From the NCBI RefSeq assembly GCF_900103785.1, contig NZ_FNHE01000004.1, forward strand, positions 124,001-188,000: 64,000 nt of DNA. The letters run 5' to 3'. A program made the position numbers and the translations under genes. Under the pieces are notes generated by a model. That model saw only the letters and a program-made list of their open reading frames with translations, searched no databases and was not told where the DNA came from. Positions 43,839 to 52,817 of this stretch are shown one piece after another (position 1 is the stretch's first letter; every line of letters begins with the position of its first letter). The stretch comes from Geodermatophilus siccatus (lineage in GTDB: Bacteria > Actinomycetota > Actinomycetes > Mycobacteriales > Geodermatophilaceae).

Positions 43839-45222
43839 AGGCGGAGGACCCCGTCCTCACCCCTCGGAGCAGGACCCCGCTGGCCCCCGCCGCTCGCAGG
43901 CTCGCGGCGGGGCCCTGCAGCGGGGCCGGAAGCGGGCGGCGGGCCCCGACCGGGGCGCGGGCTGGACCGGCCGCGAGTTCGAGGTCACCGTCGGCCCCGT
44001 GGCCCACGGCGGGCACTGCGTCGCCCGGCACGAGGGGCGGGTCGTCTTCGTGCGGCACACGCTGCCCGGCGAGCGGGTCGTCGTCCGGGTCACCGAGGAC
44101 CGGCATCCCGGCTTCTGCCGCGCCGACGCCGTCGAGGTGCTCCAGGCCGCTCCCGACCGGGTGCCGCGGCCCTGCCCGTACAGCGGCCCGGGGCGCTGCG
44201 GAGGCTGCGACTGGCAGCACGTCACGCACGAGGGGCAGCTGCGGCTCAAGGCCGCGGTGGTCCGCGAGCAGCTGACCCGGCTCGGCGGGCTGTCCGGGGA
44301 CGACGCCGTCGTGCGCGACCTCGTCGTCGAGGCGTTGCCCGGCGGTCCGCTTCGCTGGCGCACCCGTGCCCGCTTCGCCGTCGACCGCGCCGGGGCCCCG
44401 GGGCTGCGCCGGCACCGCTCGCACGACCTGGTGCTGCTCGACGACTGCCCGATCACCGTGGAGCCGGCCGCGGCCGCCGTTCTCGACCGCCGCTGGCCCG
44501 GCGCCGGCGCGGTGGACGTCGCCGTCGACTCCGCCGGCACGGTGACCACCACCCGGCTCGACCGCCGGGGCCGGCCGCAGTCGACGCGGGTGCTGCGTGC
44601 CGGCGAGGACGAGGGCGGGTCGGACGACGGCACGGCGCCGGCCGGCCGGGCCGCGCGCTGGGCCGCCGGGCGCGACTGGGAGGTCGAGGGCACCGGCTTC
44701 TGGCAGGTGCACCCCGCCGCGGCCGACGCGCTCACCGCGACCGTGGCCGAGTTCGCCGGCGTGCGGGCGGGGGAGACGGTGCTCGACCTCTACGCCGGGG
44801 CCGGGCTGTTCGGCGGCACGCTCGCGCCCGCGGCCGGGGATGCCGGCCGGGTGGTCTGCGTGGAGGCCGACGAGGCCGCCTGCGCCGCCGCCGAGGCCAA
44901 CCTCGCCGCGCTGCCGCAGGCGGAGGTCTGGCAGGGCGAGGTGGACGCCGAGGGGCTCACCGAGCTGCTCGCCGAGCTGGGCGGGGCCCCCGACGTCGTC
45001 GTCCTCGACCCGCCGCGGGCCGGTGCCGGGGCGGCGGTCAGCCGGGTGCTCGCCGACGCCGGTCCGCGCGCGGTCGTCTACGTGGCCTGCGACCCGGCGG
45101 CGCTGGCGCGCGACGTCGCCGCCTTCGCTGCGGGCGGCTACCGGCTGACCGGGCTGCGCGGCTTCGACGCCTTCCCGATGACCGCGCACGTGGAGTGCGT
45201 GGCGCTGCTCGAGCGCGCCTGA
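43831..45222 (+). CDS. TRAM-domain class I SAM-dependent RNA methyltransferase (TrmA/RlmD-like)
   Basis: 463 residues. A TRAM domain covers about 48-105 (FEVTVGPVAHGGHCVARHEG). [4Fe-4S] cysteines are in CPYSGPGRCGGCDWQHV with a fourth in LLDDCPITV. SAM motif is VLDLYAGAGLFGG; the catalytic Cys is in VYVACDPAALARD and the base Glu in MTAHVECVALLERA. It makes 5-methyluridine in tRNA or rRNA; which one is uncertain. The ATG overlaps the permease stop. The first ~33 residues are encoded by a hairpin repeat copy, and no other standard start lies before the TRAM domain. Confidence 0.88.
   Translation: MDEGGGPRPHPSEQDPAGPRRSQARGGALQRGRKRAAGPDRGAGWTGREFEVTVGPVAHGGHCVARHEGRVVFVRHTLPGERVVVRVTEDRHPGFCRADAVEVLQAAPDRVPRPCPYSGPGRCGGCDWQHVTHEGQLRLKAAVVREQLTRLGGLSGDDAVVRDLVVEALPGGPLRWRTRARFAVDRAGAPGLRRHRSHDLVLLDDCPITVEPAAAAVLDRRWPGAGAVDVAVDSAGTVTTTRLDRRGRPQSTRVLRAGEDEGGSDDGTAPAGRAARWAAGRDWEVEGTGFWQVHPAAADALTATVAEFAGVRAGETVLDLYAGAGLFGGTLAPAAGDAGRVVCVEADEAACAAAEANLAALPQAEVWQGEVDAEGLTELLAELGGAPDVVVLDPPRAGAGAAVSRVLADAGPRAVVYVACDPAALARDVAAFAAGGYRLTGLRGFDAFPMTAHVECVALLERA
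43844..43929. repeat. Dispersed 3'-end hairpin element, copy 10, inside the methyltransferase 5' end
   Basis: A partial unit (GGAGGACCCCGTCCTCACCC) is followed by a full one (AGGACCCCGCTGGCCCC, GCTCGCGGCGGGG, CCCTGCAGCGGGGCC). It follows the permease stop as usual but lies within the open frame of the next gene. Confidence 0.65.
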
Positions 45223-45226
45223 CGGG

Positions 45227-45976
45227 TCAGTCCCGGTCGCGCTTCTTCTGCTTCTTCTGCTTGCGGTCCTTGTTCTCGCGGTCCGGGGCGGGGGTCGCCG
45301 CGGTCTCCGTGGCCTCCGTCGGCGTCGGTGCCGCCGACGGGGTCGACGGCACCGCCTGCGGGACGGCGGGGACGGCGGCCTGCACGGTCGGGGCCGGGGC
45401 GACCGGCTGGGGGGCAGCCGGCTGCGGGACCGACGGCTGCGGGACTGACGGCTGCGGGACTGACGGCGCCGGGGCGGCCGGGGCCCGCGGTGCCGGGGTG
45501 GAGGACGACGCGACCGACGGCGAGGGAGCCGACGGCGACGCTGCGGGCGCCGGCTGCTGCACCGGCGACGAGGCCCGCGCGGGGCTGTCGGCGGCGGGCG
45601 TGGCGGCCGGTGCCCCGGCGGCGGTCGGCGTCCCGGCGTCCGCGGGCAGGGGTGCGGCGGAGGAGGGGACCGGGACCTCGCTCTCGGCCGTGCGGACGGC
45701 GTCGCCGACGTCGCGGGGGCGCTCGGCGTTCCCGATCCCCCCGGCCCGGACGGCGTCGCCGACCTCCCCGGCCCGGACGGCGTCCCCGACGCCGCTGGAG
45801 GAGGCGTCGACCGTGCCGTGCACCGCCGTGGTGCCCGGCCCGGACACCCCGCCGTCGTCGGCCGCGACGGCGCCCAGGCCGGCGGCCATGCCGACGAAGG
45901 ACAGCATCCCGAGAGCGGTCGTCGCGAACCGGGGCGGGCGGGCGCCCTCGGGGTGCGGGCGCGACAGGCGGAGCAT
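45227..45976 (-). CDS. Hypothetical exported Pro/Ala-rich protein
   Basis: 249 residues. An N-terminal segment with Arg residues is followed by a hydrophobic helix (ALGMLSFVGMAAGLGAVAA, about 21-40), a signal or anchor. The rest is low-complexity Pro, Ala, Ser and Thr. It includes repeats of VGDAVRAGE-like units (about 62-95) and a SVPQP triplet (about 170-185). The tail is strongly basic (ENKDRKQKKQKKRDRD). No domain is recognisable. It may be a cell-wall-spanning linker protein. It converges with the methyltransferase gene with 4 bases between stops. Confidence 0.6.
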   Translation of the reverse strand: MLRLSRPHPEGARPPRFATTALGMLSFVGMAAGLGAVAADDGGVSGPGTTAVHGTVDASSSGVGDAVRAGEVGDAVRAGGIGNAERPRDVGDAVRTAESEVPVPSSAAPLPADAGTPTAAGAPAATPAADSPARASSPVQQPAPAASPSAPSPSVASSSTPAPRAPAAPAPSVPQPSVPQPSVPQPAAPQPVAPAPTVQAAVPAVPQAVPSTPSAAPTPTEATETAATPAPDRENKDRKQKKQKKRDRD

Positions 45977-46188
45977 GCGGGTGGTCCCCTCGGCGGTGCG
46001 GGTGGCGGGTGTGGGGCGGTGGTCGGACGGAGAGCCCGGGAGGGCGGCACTCGGCTCTGCACACGCAGAGCGTTCGGACGGCCGCGCTAGGTGACGGTAA
46101 CCCGGACGGCGCCGTGACGGAAGGGTCCGGCCGGGATCCGGTCGGCCGGCCCGGGGAGGAGGAGGGCGACCGGCTACGGTGGCAACTC

Positions 46189-46416
46189 GTGACCACCTGG
46201 GAGTACGCCTCGGTCATCACGGCCAACGACGCGGAGTCGCAGCGCGCAGGGGTGAGCGTCAAGCTCCCCGGCGGCCAGCTGGAGCGCCAGGCGGGTGACA
46301 CCAGCTCGGTGCTCAACCGGCTGGGGAGCGAGGGCTGGGAGCTCGTGAGCTACCACTCCAGCGGCGCGGGCACCTGGGGCTTCGAGCAGTTCTGGCTCAA
46401 GCGCCCCACCTCCTGA
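46189..46416 (+). CDS. DUF4177-like small protein
   Basis: 75 residues: [20 protein letters not shown], then [20 protein letters not shown] and a [11 protein letters not shown] end. The W-E-Y...L-N-x-L-G-x-E-G-W-E-L-V core is typical of DUF4177, a small ferredoxin-like domain of unknown role. The GTG has TACGGT 8 bases upstream and no Shine-Dalgarno. A hairpin repeat starts behind the stop. Confidence 0.82.
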   Translation: MTTWEYASVITANDAESQRAGVSVKLPGGQLERQAGDTSSVLNRLGSEGWELVSYHSSGAGTWGFEQFWLKRPTS

Positions 46417-46417
46417 T

Positions 46418-46473
46418 CGAGGACCCCCTGCCCCCGCCGCTCCCGAGCTCGGGGCGGCACCCTGCAGGGGGGC
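46418..46473. repeat. Dispersed 3'-end hairpin element, copy 11
   Basis: Near-ideal copy: GAGGACCCCCTGCCCCCGCC, the palindrome CCCGAGCTCGGG, then GCGGCACCCTGCAGGGGGG. CCCCCTGC pairs with GCAGGGGG. It follows the DUF4177 stop. Confidence 0.75.
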
Positions 46474-46542
46474 GAGGGGGATCGCCGCTCTCGCCGCGCG
46501 GCGGGTCGAACGTGTGTTCGGCCGTTGGGGCAGACTGCTGCG

Positions 46543-46911
46543 GTGGACGCTTCGCTGCCGCCGGGCTGGCCCGCCGCCGTGCGACCGCCCGGCGCCCCCG
46601 ACTGGGAGCACACCGCGGTGGCCTGGCTGTTCGACCTGGTGCCGCCGGACTACCGGGCGCACGAGGTGCTGCGTCGCTACCCGGTGCTGCTCGCCCGCTT
46701 CGCCCGCGACCACGTCGCCGCCGGGCTCGAGGCGGCGCGGTCGGGGTGGCGCACGGTACGGGTGGAGCTCGCCGACGAGCTGCCGGCCGACGCGATGGAG
46801 GCGGCGATCACCGCCTACGAGCGGGAGGGGGCCCGGCTGGCGGCCGCCGCCCGCGGGATCGAGGCGGTGGCCGGTGCGCTGCGGGGCGAGCGCTGGGTAC
46901 CGCGGCTGTGA
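46543..46911 (+). CDS. Conserved-looking hypothetical protein
   Basis: 122 residues, mostly helical: [60 protein letters not shown]. Codon pattern is clearly coding. I do not recognise the family. The GTG at 46543 has CAGACT 6 bases upstream (leaderless form); an in-frame start at 46525 lies inside that box. It is upstream of dxs on the same strand with a 112-base gap. Confidence 0.7.
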   Translation: MDASLPPGWPAAVRPPGAPDWEHTAVAWLFDLVPPDYRAHEVLRRYPVLLARFARDHVAAGLEAARSGWRTVRVELADELPADAMEAAITAYEREGARLAAAARGIEAVAGALRGERWVPRL

Positions 46912-47023
46912 GCCGGCATCCAGCCGCGGTGCTCGGCCGGAAGGGGGAGGAAAGCGCGGATACAGTGGGTCGGCGGCCGTCGCGACGCCGCTCCTGCCGC
47001 CGATGGAGAGGACGCACCCCCTC

Positions 47024-48940
47024 GTGTCGCTCCTGCGATCGCTCCACGACCCCGACGACCTGAAGGCGCTCCCGGCCGACCAGCTGCCGGCACTCGCCGC
47101 CGAGATCCGCGACGCACTGGTCACCAGCGTCGCCAGGACCGGCGGGCACCTCGGGCCCAACCTCGGTGCGGTCGAGCTGACCATCGCCCTGCACCGGGTC
47201 TTCGACTCCCCGCGTGAGCCGATCGTCTTCGACACCGGCCACCAGAGCTACGTGCACAAGATGCTCACCGGCCGCGTGGAGGACTTCGCGCGGCTGCGCC
47301 AGCGCGGTGGCCTCTCCGGCTACCCGAGCCGCGCCGAGAGCGAGCACGACTGGGTGGAGAACAGCCACGCCTCCACCTCGCTGTCCTACGCCGACGGGCT
47401 GGCCAAGGCCTTCGCCGTCCGCGGCGAGCAGCGCCCCGTGGTCGCCGTCATCGGCGACGGAGCGCTCACCGGCGGCATGGCCTGGGAGGCGCTGAACAAC
47501 ATCGCCGGTGCCCAGGACCGCCCGGTGGTCATCGTCGTGAACGACAACGGCCGCTCCTACTCGCCCACGATCGGCGGCGTCGCCGACGCGCTGGCCTCGC
47601 TGCGGCTGCGCCCGGGCTACGAGCAGGCGCTGCTGCAGGTCCGCCAGGCGCTGCACCGCGCCCCGGTGGTCGGCTCGGCGCTCTACGACGCGCTGCACGC
47701 CATCAAGAAGGGCCTCAAGGACGTGCTCTCGCCGCAGGGCATGTTCGAGGACCTCGGCCTGAAGTACATCGGCCCGGTCGACGGGCACGACGTCCGGGCG
47801 GTGGAGTCCGCGCTGCGCCGCGCCCGCTCCTTCGGCGGGCCGGTCATCGTGCACGCCGTCACCACCAAGGGCTTCGGCTACCCGCCGGCCGAGACCGACC
47901 AGATCGATGCCTGGCACGCCACCGGCGTCTTCGACCCCGACAGCGGGGCGAGCCCGGCCGCCAAGGGCCGGGACTGGACGACGGCCTTCTCCGACGAGCT
48001 GGTGCGCATCGGCGTCGAGCGCTCCGACGTCGTCGCCATCACCGCGGCGATGCTGCACCCGACCGGCCTGGCCGCCTTCGCCGAGCGCTTCCCGGAGCGC
48101 ACCTACGACGTCGGCATCGCCGAGCAGCACGCGCTCACCTCGGCCGCGGGCCTGGCGATGGGCGGGCTGCACCCGGTGGTCGCGGTCTACTCGACCTTCC
48201 TCAACCGGGCCTTCGACCAGTTGCTCATGGACGTCGCGCTGCACCGCCAGCCGGTCACCGTCGTCCTGGACCGGGCCGGCGTCACCGGCAGCGACGGCGC
48301 CTCGCACAACGGCATGTGGGACATGTCGATCCTCTCCGTCGTCCCCGGGCTGCGGCTGGCCGCGCCGCGGGACGAGGCGACCCTGCGGGAGGCGCTGCGC
48401 GAGGCGGTCGAGGTGACCGACGGGCCCAGCGTCGTCCGCTTCCCGAAGGGGGTCCCGCCGGTCGACGTCCCGGCGCTGGAGCGGCGCGGCCCGGTCGACG
48501 TGCTGCGCCGCGGCGGGCAGCAGGAGGTGCTGCTGGTCGCGGTCGGCTCGATGGTCCCGATGTGCCTGGCCGCCGCCGAGCGCGCCGCCGACCACGGCAT
48601 CGACGTGACCGTCGTCGACCCGCGCTGGGTGCTGCCGGTCCCCGCGGAGCTCGTGGCGCTGGCGTCCGGTTTCCGGCTGGTCGTCACCGTCGAGGACGGC
48701 GGCCGGGCCGGCGGCGTGGGCACCACGCTCACGCAGGCGCTGCAGGACCGCGGCGTCGACGTCCCGCTGCGGTCGCTGGGCCTGCCGCAGGCCTTCCTCG
48801 AGCACGGCAGCGTCGGCCAGGTGCTGGCCGACGCCGGCCTCACCGAGCAGGACGTGGCCCGGCGGATCGCCGAGTGGACGGCCGTGCTCGCCGAGCGTTC
48901 CGAGGGCAGCGTCGCCGAGGTGGTCGAGGAGCGGCCGTGA
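47024..48940 (+). CDS. dxs: 1-deoxy-D-xylulose-5-phosphate synthase
   Basis: 638 residues, standard DXS length. [38 protein letters not shown]/Mg2+ motif [17 protein letters not shown], transketolase motif [20 protein letters not shown], and [18 protein letters not shown]. It condenses pyruvate with glyceraldehyde 3-phosphate to DXP for isoprenoids, thiamine and pyridoxal. The GTG at 47024 has GGAGAGGA about 10 bases upstream and gives the usual N-terminus ([13 protein letters not shown]); an ATG at 47003 overlaps that site. Its stop overlaps a thiamine-binding-type gene. Confidence 0.96.
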   Translation: MSLLRSLHDPDDLKALPADQLPALAAEIRDALVTSVARTGGHLGPNLGAVELTIALHRVFDSPREPIVFDTGHQSYVHKMLTGRVEDFARLRQRGGLSGYPSRAESEHDWVENSHASTSLSYADGLAKAFAVRGEQRPVVAVIGDGALTGGMAWEALNNIAGAQDRPVVIVVNDNGRSYSPTIGGVADALASLRLRPGYEQALLQVRQALHRAPVVGSALYDALHAIKKGLKDVLSPQGMFEDLGLKYIGPVDGHDVRAVESALRRARSFGGPVIVHAVTTKGFGYPPAETDQIDAWHATGVFDPDSGASPAAKGRDWTTAFSDELVRIGVERSDVVAITAAMLHPTGLAAFAERFPERTYDVGIAEQHALTSAAGLAMGGLHPVVAVYSTFLNRAFDQLLMDVALHRQPVTVVLDRAGVTGSDGASHNGMWDMSILSVVPGLRLAAPRDEATLREALREAVEVTDGPSVVRFPKGVPPVDVPALERRGPVDVLRRGGQQEVLLVAVGSMVPMCLAAAERAADHGIDVTVVDPRWVLPVPAELVALASGFRLVVTVEDGGRAGGVGTTLTQALQDRGVDVPLRSLGLPQAFLEHGSVGQVLADAGLTEQDVARRIAEWTAVLAERSEGSVAEVVEERP

Positions 48941-49215
48941 TAGCCGAGATCCAGGTCGCGCCCTCGCCGGCCGGGACGCCCGAGGACCCGCACGCGTACG
49001 TCGAGGCGGCGGTCCGCGTCATCCAGGCGTCCGGCCTGCGCCACGAGGTGGGCGCCCTCGGCACGACCCTCGAGGGGGACGACGACGCGGTGTGGGCGAC
49101 GCTGCGGGCCGCGCACGAGGCGATGCTGGCGGCCGGCGCGTCGACCGGGCTCTCGCACGTGAAGATCGCGTCGGTCGGCCGGACGATGGAGAGCCTCACC
49201 GCCAAGTTCCGGTGA
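48937..49215 (+). CDS. MTH1187/YkoF-type thiamine-binding protein
   Basis: 92 residues: [40 protein letters not shown] and [20 protein letters not shown] form the ferredoxin-like MTH1187 fold, members of which bind thiamine or HMP. The GTG overlaps the dxs stop (GTGA), so it is translationally coupled to a TPP-dependent enzyme whose product also feeds thiamine synthesis. The role could be thiamine buffering or delivery; this is inference. Confidence 0.85.
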   Translation: MIAEIQVAPSPAGTPEDPHAYVEAAVRVIQASGLRHEVGALGTTLEGDDDAVWATLRAAHEAMLAAGASTGLSHVKIASVGRTMESLTAKFR

Positions 49216-49240
49216 GGGCGCGGAGGGCGCACCTCCGCCG

Positions 49241-49314
49241 TCCTGGCTCACCGTCCCGGGTCCTGGCTCACCACCGGTGGTGAGCCAGGACCCGGGACGA
49301 CCAGCTCAGCTGAT
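49241..49314. repeat. Palindromic element B, copy 2
   Basis: Contains a perfect 46-bp palindrome (49253-49298) centred on ACCGGT, an extra left TCCTGGCTCACC (49241-49252) and the right flank GACGACCAGCTCAGCTGATC (49295-49314). The right flank is identical to that of the copy at 7.5 kb. It fills the gap between converging genes and is likely to act as a two-way terminator. Confidence 0.85.
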
Positions 49315-49329
49315 CGCCGACGCGGCTCC

Positions 49330-51414
49330 TCAGGCGGGGAGCGAGGCCACCCCGCGCGGCAGGAACCGGGAGCCGGTGACCTGCTCCGAGACCCCGGCGC
49401 GGTCGAGGTAGGCGGAGATCCCGCCCAGCCAGAACGGCCAGCCGGCGCCCAGGACCATGCAGAGGTCGATGTCCTGCACGGCCTGGACGACGCCCTCGTC
49501 GAGCATCAGCCGGATCTCCTGGGCCAGGGCCTCGACCGCGCGCCGGCGCACCTGCTCCTCGGTCAGCGGGGAGTCGCCGGAGTCGATGCCGGCGAGGTCG
49601 GGGTCGACGACGCCGGGCTCGCTGTAGACCGAGGACTTGCCGAGCTCGACCATCCGGCGCAGCCCCTCGCCCACGGCGAACCGGTCGGGGAAGGCCTCGT
49701 GCATGCGCTCGGCCACGTGCAGCGCCACCGGCGGGCCGACGAGCGTGAGCAGCTCGAACGGCGTCATCGGCAGCCCCAGCGGGTCCAGCGCCCGGTTGGC
49801 GACCGCCACCGGGGTGCCCTGCTCCACCGACGCGGTGACCTCGCCGAGGAAGCGGGTGAGCAGCCGGTTGACCACGAACGCCGGGGCGTCCGCGACCAGC
49901 ACGCACGACTTCTTCAGCGACTTGCCCACGGCGAAGGCGGTGGCCAGCGTGGCGTCGTCGGTCCGCTCGGCGCGCACGACCTCCAGCAGCGGGAGGACGG
50001 CGACCGGGTTGAAGAAGTGCAGGCCCACGACCCGCTCGGGGTGCTCGAGCTCGGAGGCCATCTCGGTCACCGACAGCGCCGAGGTGTTGGTCGCGAGCAC
50101 GCACTCGGGGGAGACGACGGCCTCCACCTCGGCGAACACCTGCTGCTTGACCGACATCTCCTCGAAGACGGCCTCGATGACGAGGTCGGCGTCGGCGAAG
50201 ACGTCCTTGGACAGCGAGCCGCTCACCAGGCCCTTGAGCTGGTTGAGCCGATCCGGGTTCAGCCGCCCGCGCTGGGCGAGCTTGTCGAGCTCGCCGTGCA
50301 CGTAGGACACGCCCTTGTCCACGCGCGCCTGGTCGATGTCGGTGAGCACGACCGGCACCTTCAGCTGGCGGACGAACAGCAGCGCCAGCTGCGAGGCCAT
50401 GAGGCCCGCGCCCACGACGCCGACCTTGGTGACCTTGCGGGCCAGCGACTTGTCCGGCGCGCCGGCCGGCCGCTTCGCCCGCTTGTTGACCAGGTCGAAC
50501 GAGTAGAGCGAGGCCCGCAGCGGGTCGCTCATCAGCAGCTCGGTGAGCGCGTCGTCCTCGGCCCTGGTGCCGGCCGTGAAGGCGTCGCCCTCGACCCCGT
50601 TGCGCGCCAGGTCGAGCAGCTCGACCGAGCGCACGGCGCCCGGGGAGGCGTTGCGGGTGCGCGCGGCGACGATGCCGCGGGCCCGCTCGATGGCGGCGTC
50701 CCAGGCCGACCGGTCCACCTCGGGACGGTCGACCGTCACGGAGCCGCCGAGCACCCCGACGGCCCACTCGAGCGACCGCTCCAGGAAGTCGGCCGGCTCG
50801 AAGAGCGCGTCGGCGATGCCCAGCTCCGCGGTCTTCGACGCCGGAGTCATCTTGTTCTGCGCCAGGGCGTTCTCGACGATGACCGTCACGGCGGGGTCGA
50901 TGCCGATCAGGTTGGGCAGCAGCTGCGTGCCGCCCCAGCCGGGGACCAGGCCGAGGAAGGCCTCGGGGAAGGCGACCATGGTCGTCGAGGCCATCGTGCG
51001 GTAGCCGCAGTGCAGCGCCAGCTCCAGGCCACCGCCGAGCGCGACACCGTTGACGAAGGCGAACGTGGGCACCGACGAGTCCTTCAGCCGGCGGAACACC
51101 CGGTGGCCGGTCTCGGCGATCTCCCGCGCCGCGGCCGCGTCGGTGACCGCCGGGACGCCGGAGAGGTCCGCGCCGACGGCGAAGACGAACGGCTTGCCGG
51201 TCACGCCGATCGCCACGGGGGCGGGGGAGTGCGCCGCGATCTCGTCCAGGGCGGCGTCCAGCGAGGCCAGCCCGCCGGGGCCGAACGTCGACGGGCGGGT
51301 GTGGTCGTGCCCGTTGTCGATCGTGATCAGCGCGAACTCGCCGGAGAGGCCGGGCAGGTTGAGGTACCGGACCTTCGCCTCGGTGACGACCTCGTTCTCG
51401 AACACCGCGGTCAC
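49330..51414 (-). CDS. fadB: Fatty-acid oxidation multifunctional protein (enoyl-CoA hydratase / 3-hydroxyacyl-CoA dehydrogenase)
   Basis: 694 residues. The crotonase domain covers about 20-290 (GGGLELALHCGYRTM, PEAFLGLVPGWGGTQLLP, with both catalytic Glu contexts). The NAD-binding HCDH domain is at ~330-500 (KVGVVGAGLMASQLALLFVR; ATNTSALSVTEMA; ERVVGLHFFNPVAVLPLLEV). HCDH C-terminal domains extend to the end (FVVNRLLTRFLGEV). It performs two middle steps of beta-oxidation. The GTG overlaps the thiolase stop (GTGA) and has GGGAGGGC upstream, so thiolase and FadB form a two-gene operon. Confidence 0.93.
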   Translation of the reverse strand: MTAVFENEVVTEAKVRYLNLPGLSGEFALITIDNGHDHTRPSTFGPGGLASLDAALDEIAAHSPAPVAIGVTGKPFVFAVGADLSGVPAVTDAAAAREIAETGHRVFRRLKDSSVPTFAFVNGVALGGGLELALHCGYRTMASTTMVAFPEAFLGLVPGWGGTQLLPNLIGIDPAVTVIVENALAQNKMTPASKTAELGIADALFEPADFLERSLEWAVGVLGGSVTVDRPEVDRSAWDAAIERARGIVAARTRNASPGAVRSVELLDLARNGVEGDAFTAGTRAEDDALTELLMSDPLRASLYSFDLVNKRAKRPAGAPDKSLARKVTKVGVVGAGLMASQLALLFVRQLKVPVVLTDIDQARVDKGVSYVHGELDKLAQRGRLNPDRLNQLKGLVSGSLSKDVFADADLVIEAVFEEMSVKQQVFAEVEAVVSPECVLATNTSALSVTEMASELEHPERVVGLHFFNPVAVLPLLEVVRAERTDDATLATAFAVGKSLKKSCVLVADAPAFVVNRLLTRFLGEVTASVEQGTPVAVANRALDPLGLPMTPFELLTLVGPPVALHVAERMHEAFPDRFAVGEGLRRMVELGKSSVYSEPGVVDPDLAGIDSGDSPLTEEQVRRRAVEALAQEIRLMLDEGVVQAVQDIDLCMVLGAGWPFWLGGISAYLDRAGVSEQVTGSRFLPRGVASLPA

Positions 51415-52613
51415 TCGTCGCCCTCCCAGTTCGGGTTCTCCCAAATCACGGTGGCGCCCATGCCGAGGCCCACGCACATGGCGGTGAGGCCGTAGCGGAC
51501 GTCGGGGCGCTCGGCGAACTGGCGGGACAGCTGGGTCATCAGGCGGACGCCGGAGGAGGCCAGCGGGTGGCCGACGGCGATGGCGCCGCCCCAGGGGTTG
51601 ACGCGCTCGTCGTCGTCGGCGATGCCGAAGTGGTCGAGGAAGGCGAGCACCTGGACGGCGAAGGCCTCGTTCAGCTCGAACAGGCCGATGTCCCCGATGG
51701 ACAGGCCGGTGCGGGCCAGCGCCTTCTCGGTGGAGGGCACCGGGCCGATGCCCATGACCTCTGGCTCGACGCCGGCGAAGCCGTAGCCGACCAGGCGCAT
51801 GCCGATGTCCAGGCCCAGCTCCCGGGCGACGTCCTCGGCGGCGAGCAGGCAGCCGGTGGCGCCGTCGTTCAGACCCGCGGCGTTGCCGGCGGTCACGTGC
51901 CCGTGCGGGCGGAACGGCGTCTTCAGCGTGGCCAGGCCCTTGAGGGTGGTCTGCGGCCGCGGCGGCTCGTCGACGGTGGCCAGGCCCCAGCCCTGCTCGG
52001 CGCTGCGCGTGGAGACGGTGACCAGCTCGGGGCCGATCTGCCCGTTGGCGACGGCCTCGGCGTACTTCTGCTGGCTGGCCAGCGCGAAGGCGTCGGCGCG
52101 CTCCCTGATCAGGTGCGGGAAGCGGTCGTGCAGGTTCTCGGCGGTGGAGCCCATGACGAGGGCGGAGCCGTCGACGATCTTCTCGCTGAAGAACCGCGGG
52201 TTCGGGTCGGCGCCCTCGCCCATCGGGTGGCGGCCCATGTGCTCGACACCGCCGGCGATCGCGACGTCGTAGGCGCCGAAGGCGATGCCCGACGCGGTGG
52301 TGGTCACCGCGGTCACGGCGCCGGCGCACATGCGGTCGATCGCGTAGCCGGGTACGGACTTCGGCAGCCCGGCCAGCAGCGCGGCGGTGCGGCCGATGGT
52401 CAGGCCCTGGTCGCCGACCTGCGTGGTGGCGGCGATGGCCACCTCGTCGACGCGGTCGGCCGGCAGCGCCGGGTTGCGGCGCAGGAGCTCGCGGATCACG
52501 CGCACGACCAGGTCGTCGGCGCGGGTCTCGGCGTACATGCCCTTCGGGCCGGCCTTGCCAAAGGGGGTGCGCACGCCGTCGACGAAGACGACCTCACGCA
52601 GCGAGCGGGACAT
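51411..52613 (-). CDS. fadA: Acetyl-CoA acyltransferase (thiolase)
   Basis: 400 residues. Acyl-Cys motif AIDRMCAGAVTAVTTTASGI (Cys ~93), GGVEHMGRHPMGEG, NEAFAVQVLAF, and the C-terminal GGAIAVGHPLASSGVRLM (His) and AMCVGLGMGATVIWE (Cys). It cleaves 3-ketoacyl-CoA in the last step of beta-oxidation. The ATG has GGAGG 5 bases upstream. It is first gene of the operon with fadB. From memory, this operon is not inside the matching mycobacterial segment. Confidence 0.94.
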   Translation of the reverse strand: MSRSLREVVFVDGVRTPFGKAGPKGMYAETRADDLVVRVIRELLRRNPALPADRVDEVAIAATTQVGDQGLTIGRTAALLAGLPKSVPGYAIDRMCAGAVTAVTTTASGIAFGAYDVAIAGGVEHMGRHPMGEGADPNPRFFSEKIVDGSALVMGSTAENLHDRFPHLIRERADAFALASQQKYAEAVANGQIGPELVTVSTRSAEQGWGLATVDEPPRPQTTLKGLATLKTPFRPHGHVTAGNAAGLNDGATGCLLAAEDVARELGLDIGMRLVGYGFAGVEPEVMGIGPVPSTEKALARTGLSIGDIGLFELNEAFAVQVLAFLDHFGIADDDERVNPWGGAIAVGHPLASSGVRLMTQLSRQFAERPDVRYGLTAMCVGLGMGATVIWENPNWEGDE

Positions 52614-52758
52614 GTGACCTCCGCAGAACTCGGTACCGGCACCCGGCGGGTGCGGCACCGCTCAAGTTACCCGTCGGTAACCCGCGGACCAAGCACGACG
52701 CGTCACCCTCCGGAGGCAGCTCCGGACGGCGGGATCGCCGGCCCCGTCGCGGGTCCCG

Positions 52759-52813
52759 CAGGCCCCGTCCCGAGGCTCGACGCGAGCTGGCGAGGGGAGA
52801 GGGACGGGGTCCC
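52759..52813. repeat. Dispersed 3'-end hairpin element, copy 12
   Basis: CAGGCCCCGTCCCGAGG at the left and GGGACGGGGTCCCTC at the right pair around a CGCGAGCTGGCGAG core. It ends just before the stop of the RNase D gene and lies downstream of it in its direction of transcription. A partial arm (GCCCCGTCGCGGG) precedes it at 52741. Confidence 0.6.
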
Positions 52814-52817
52814 TCGG

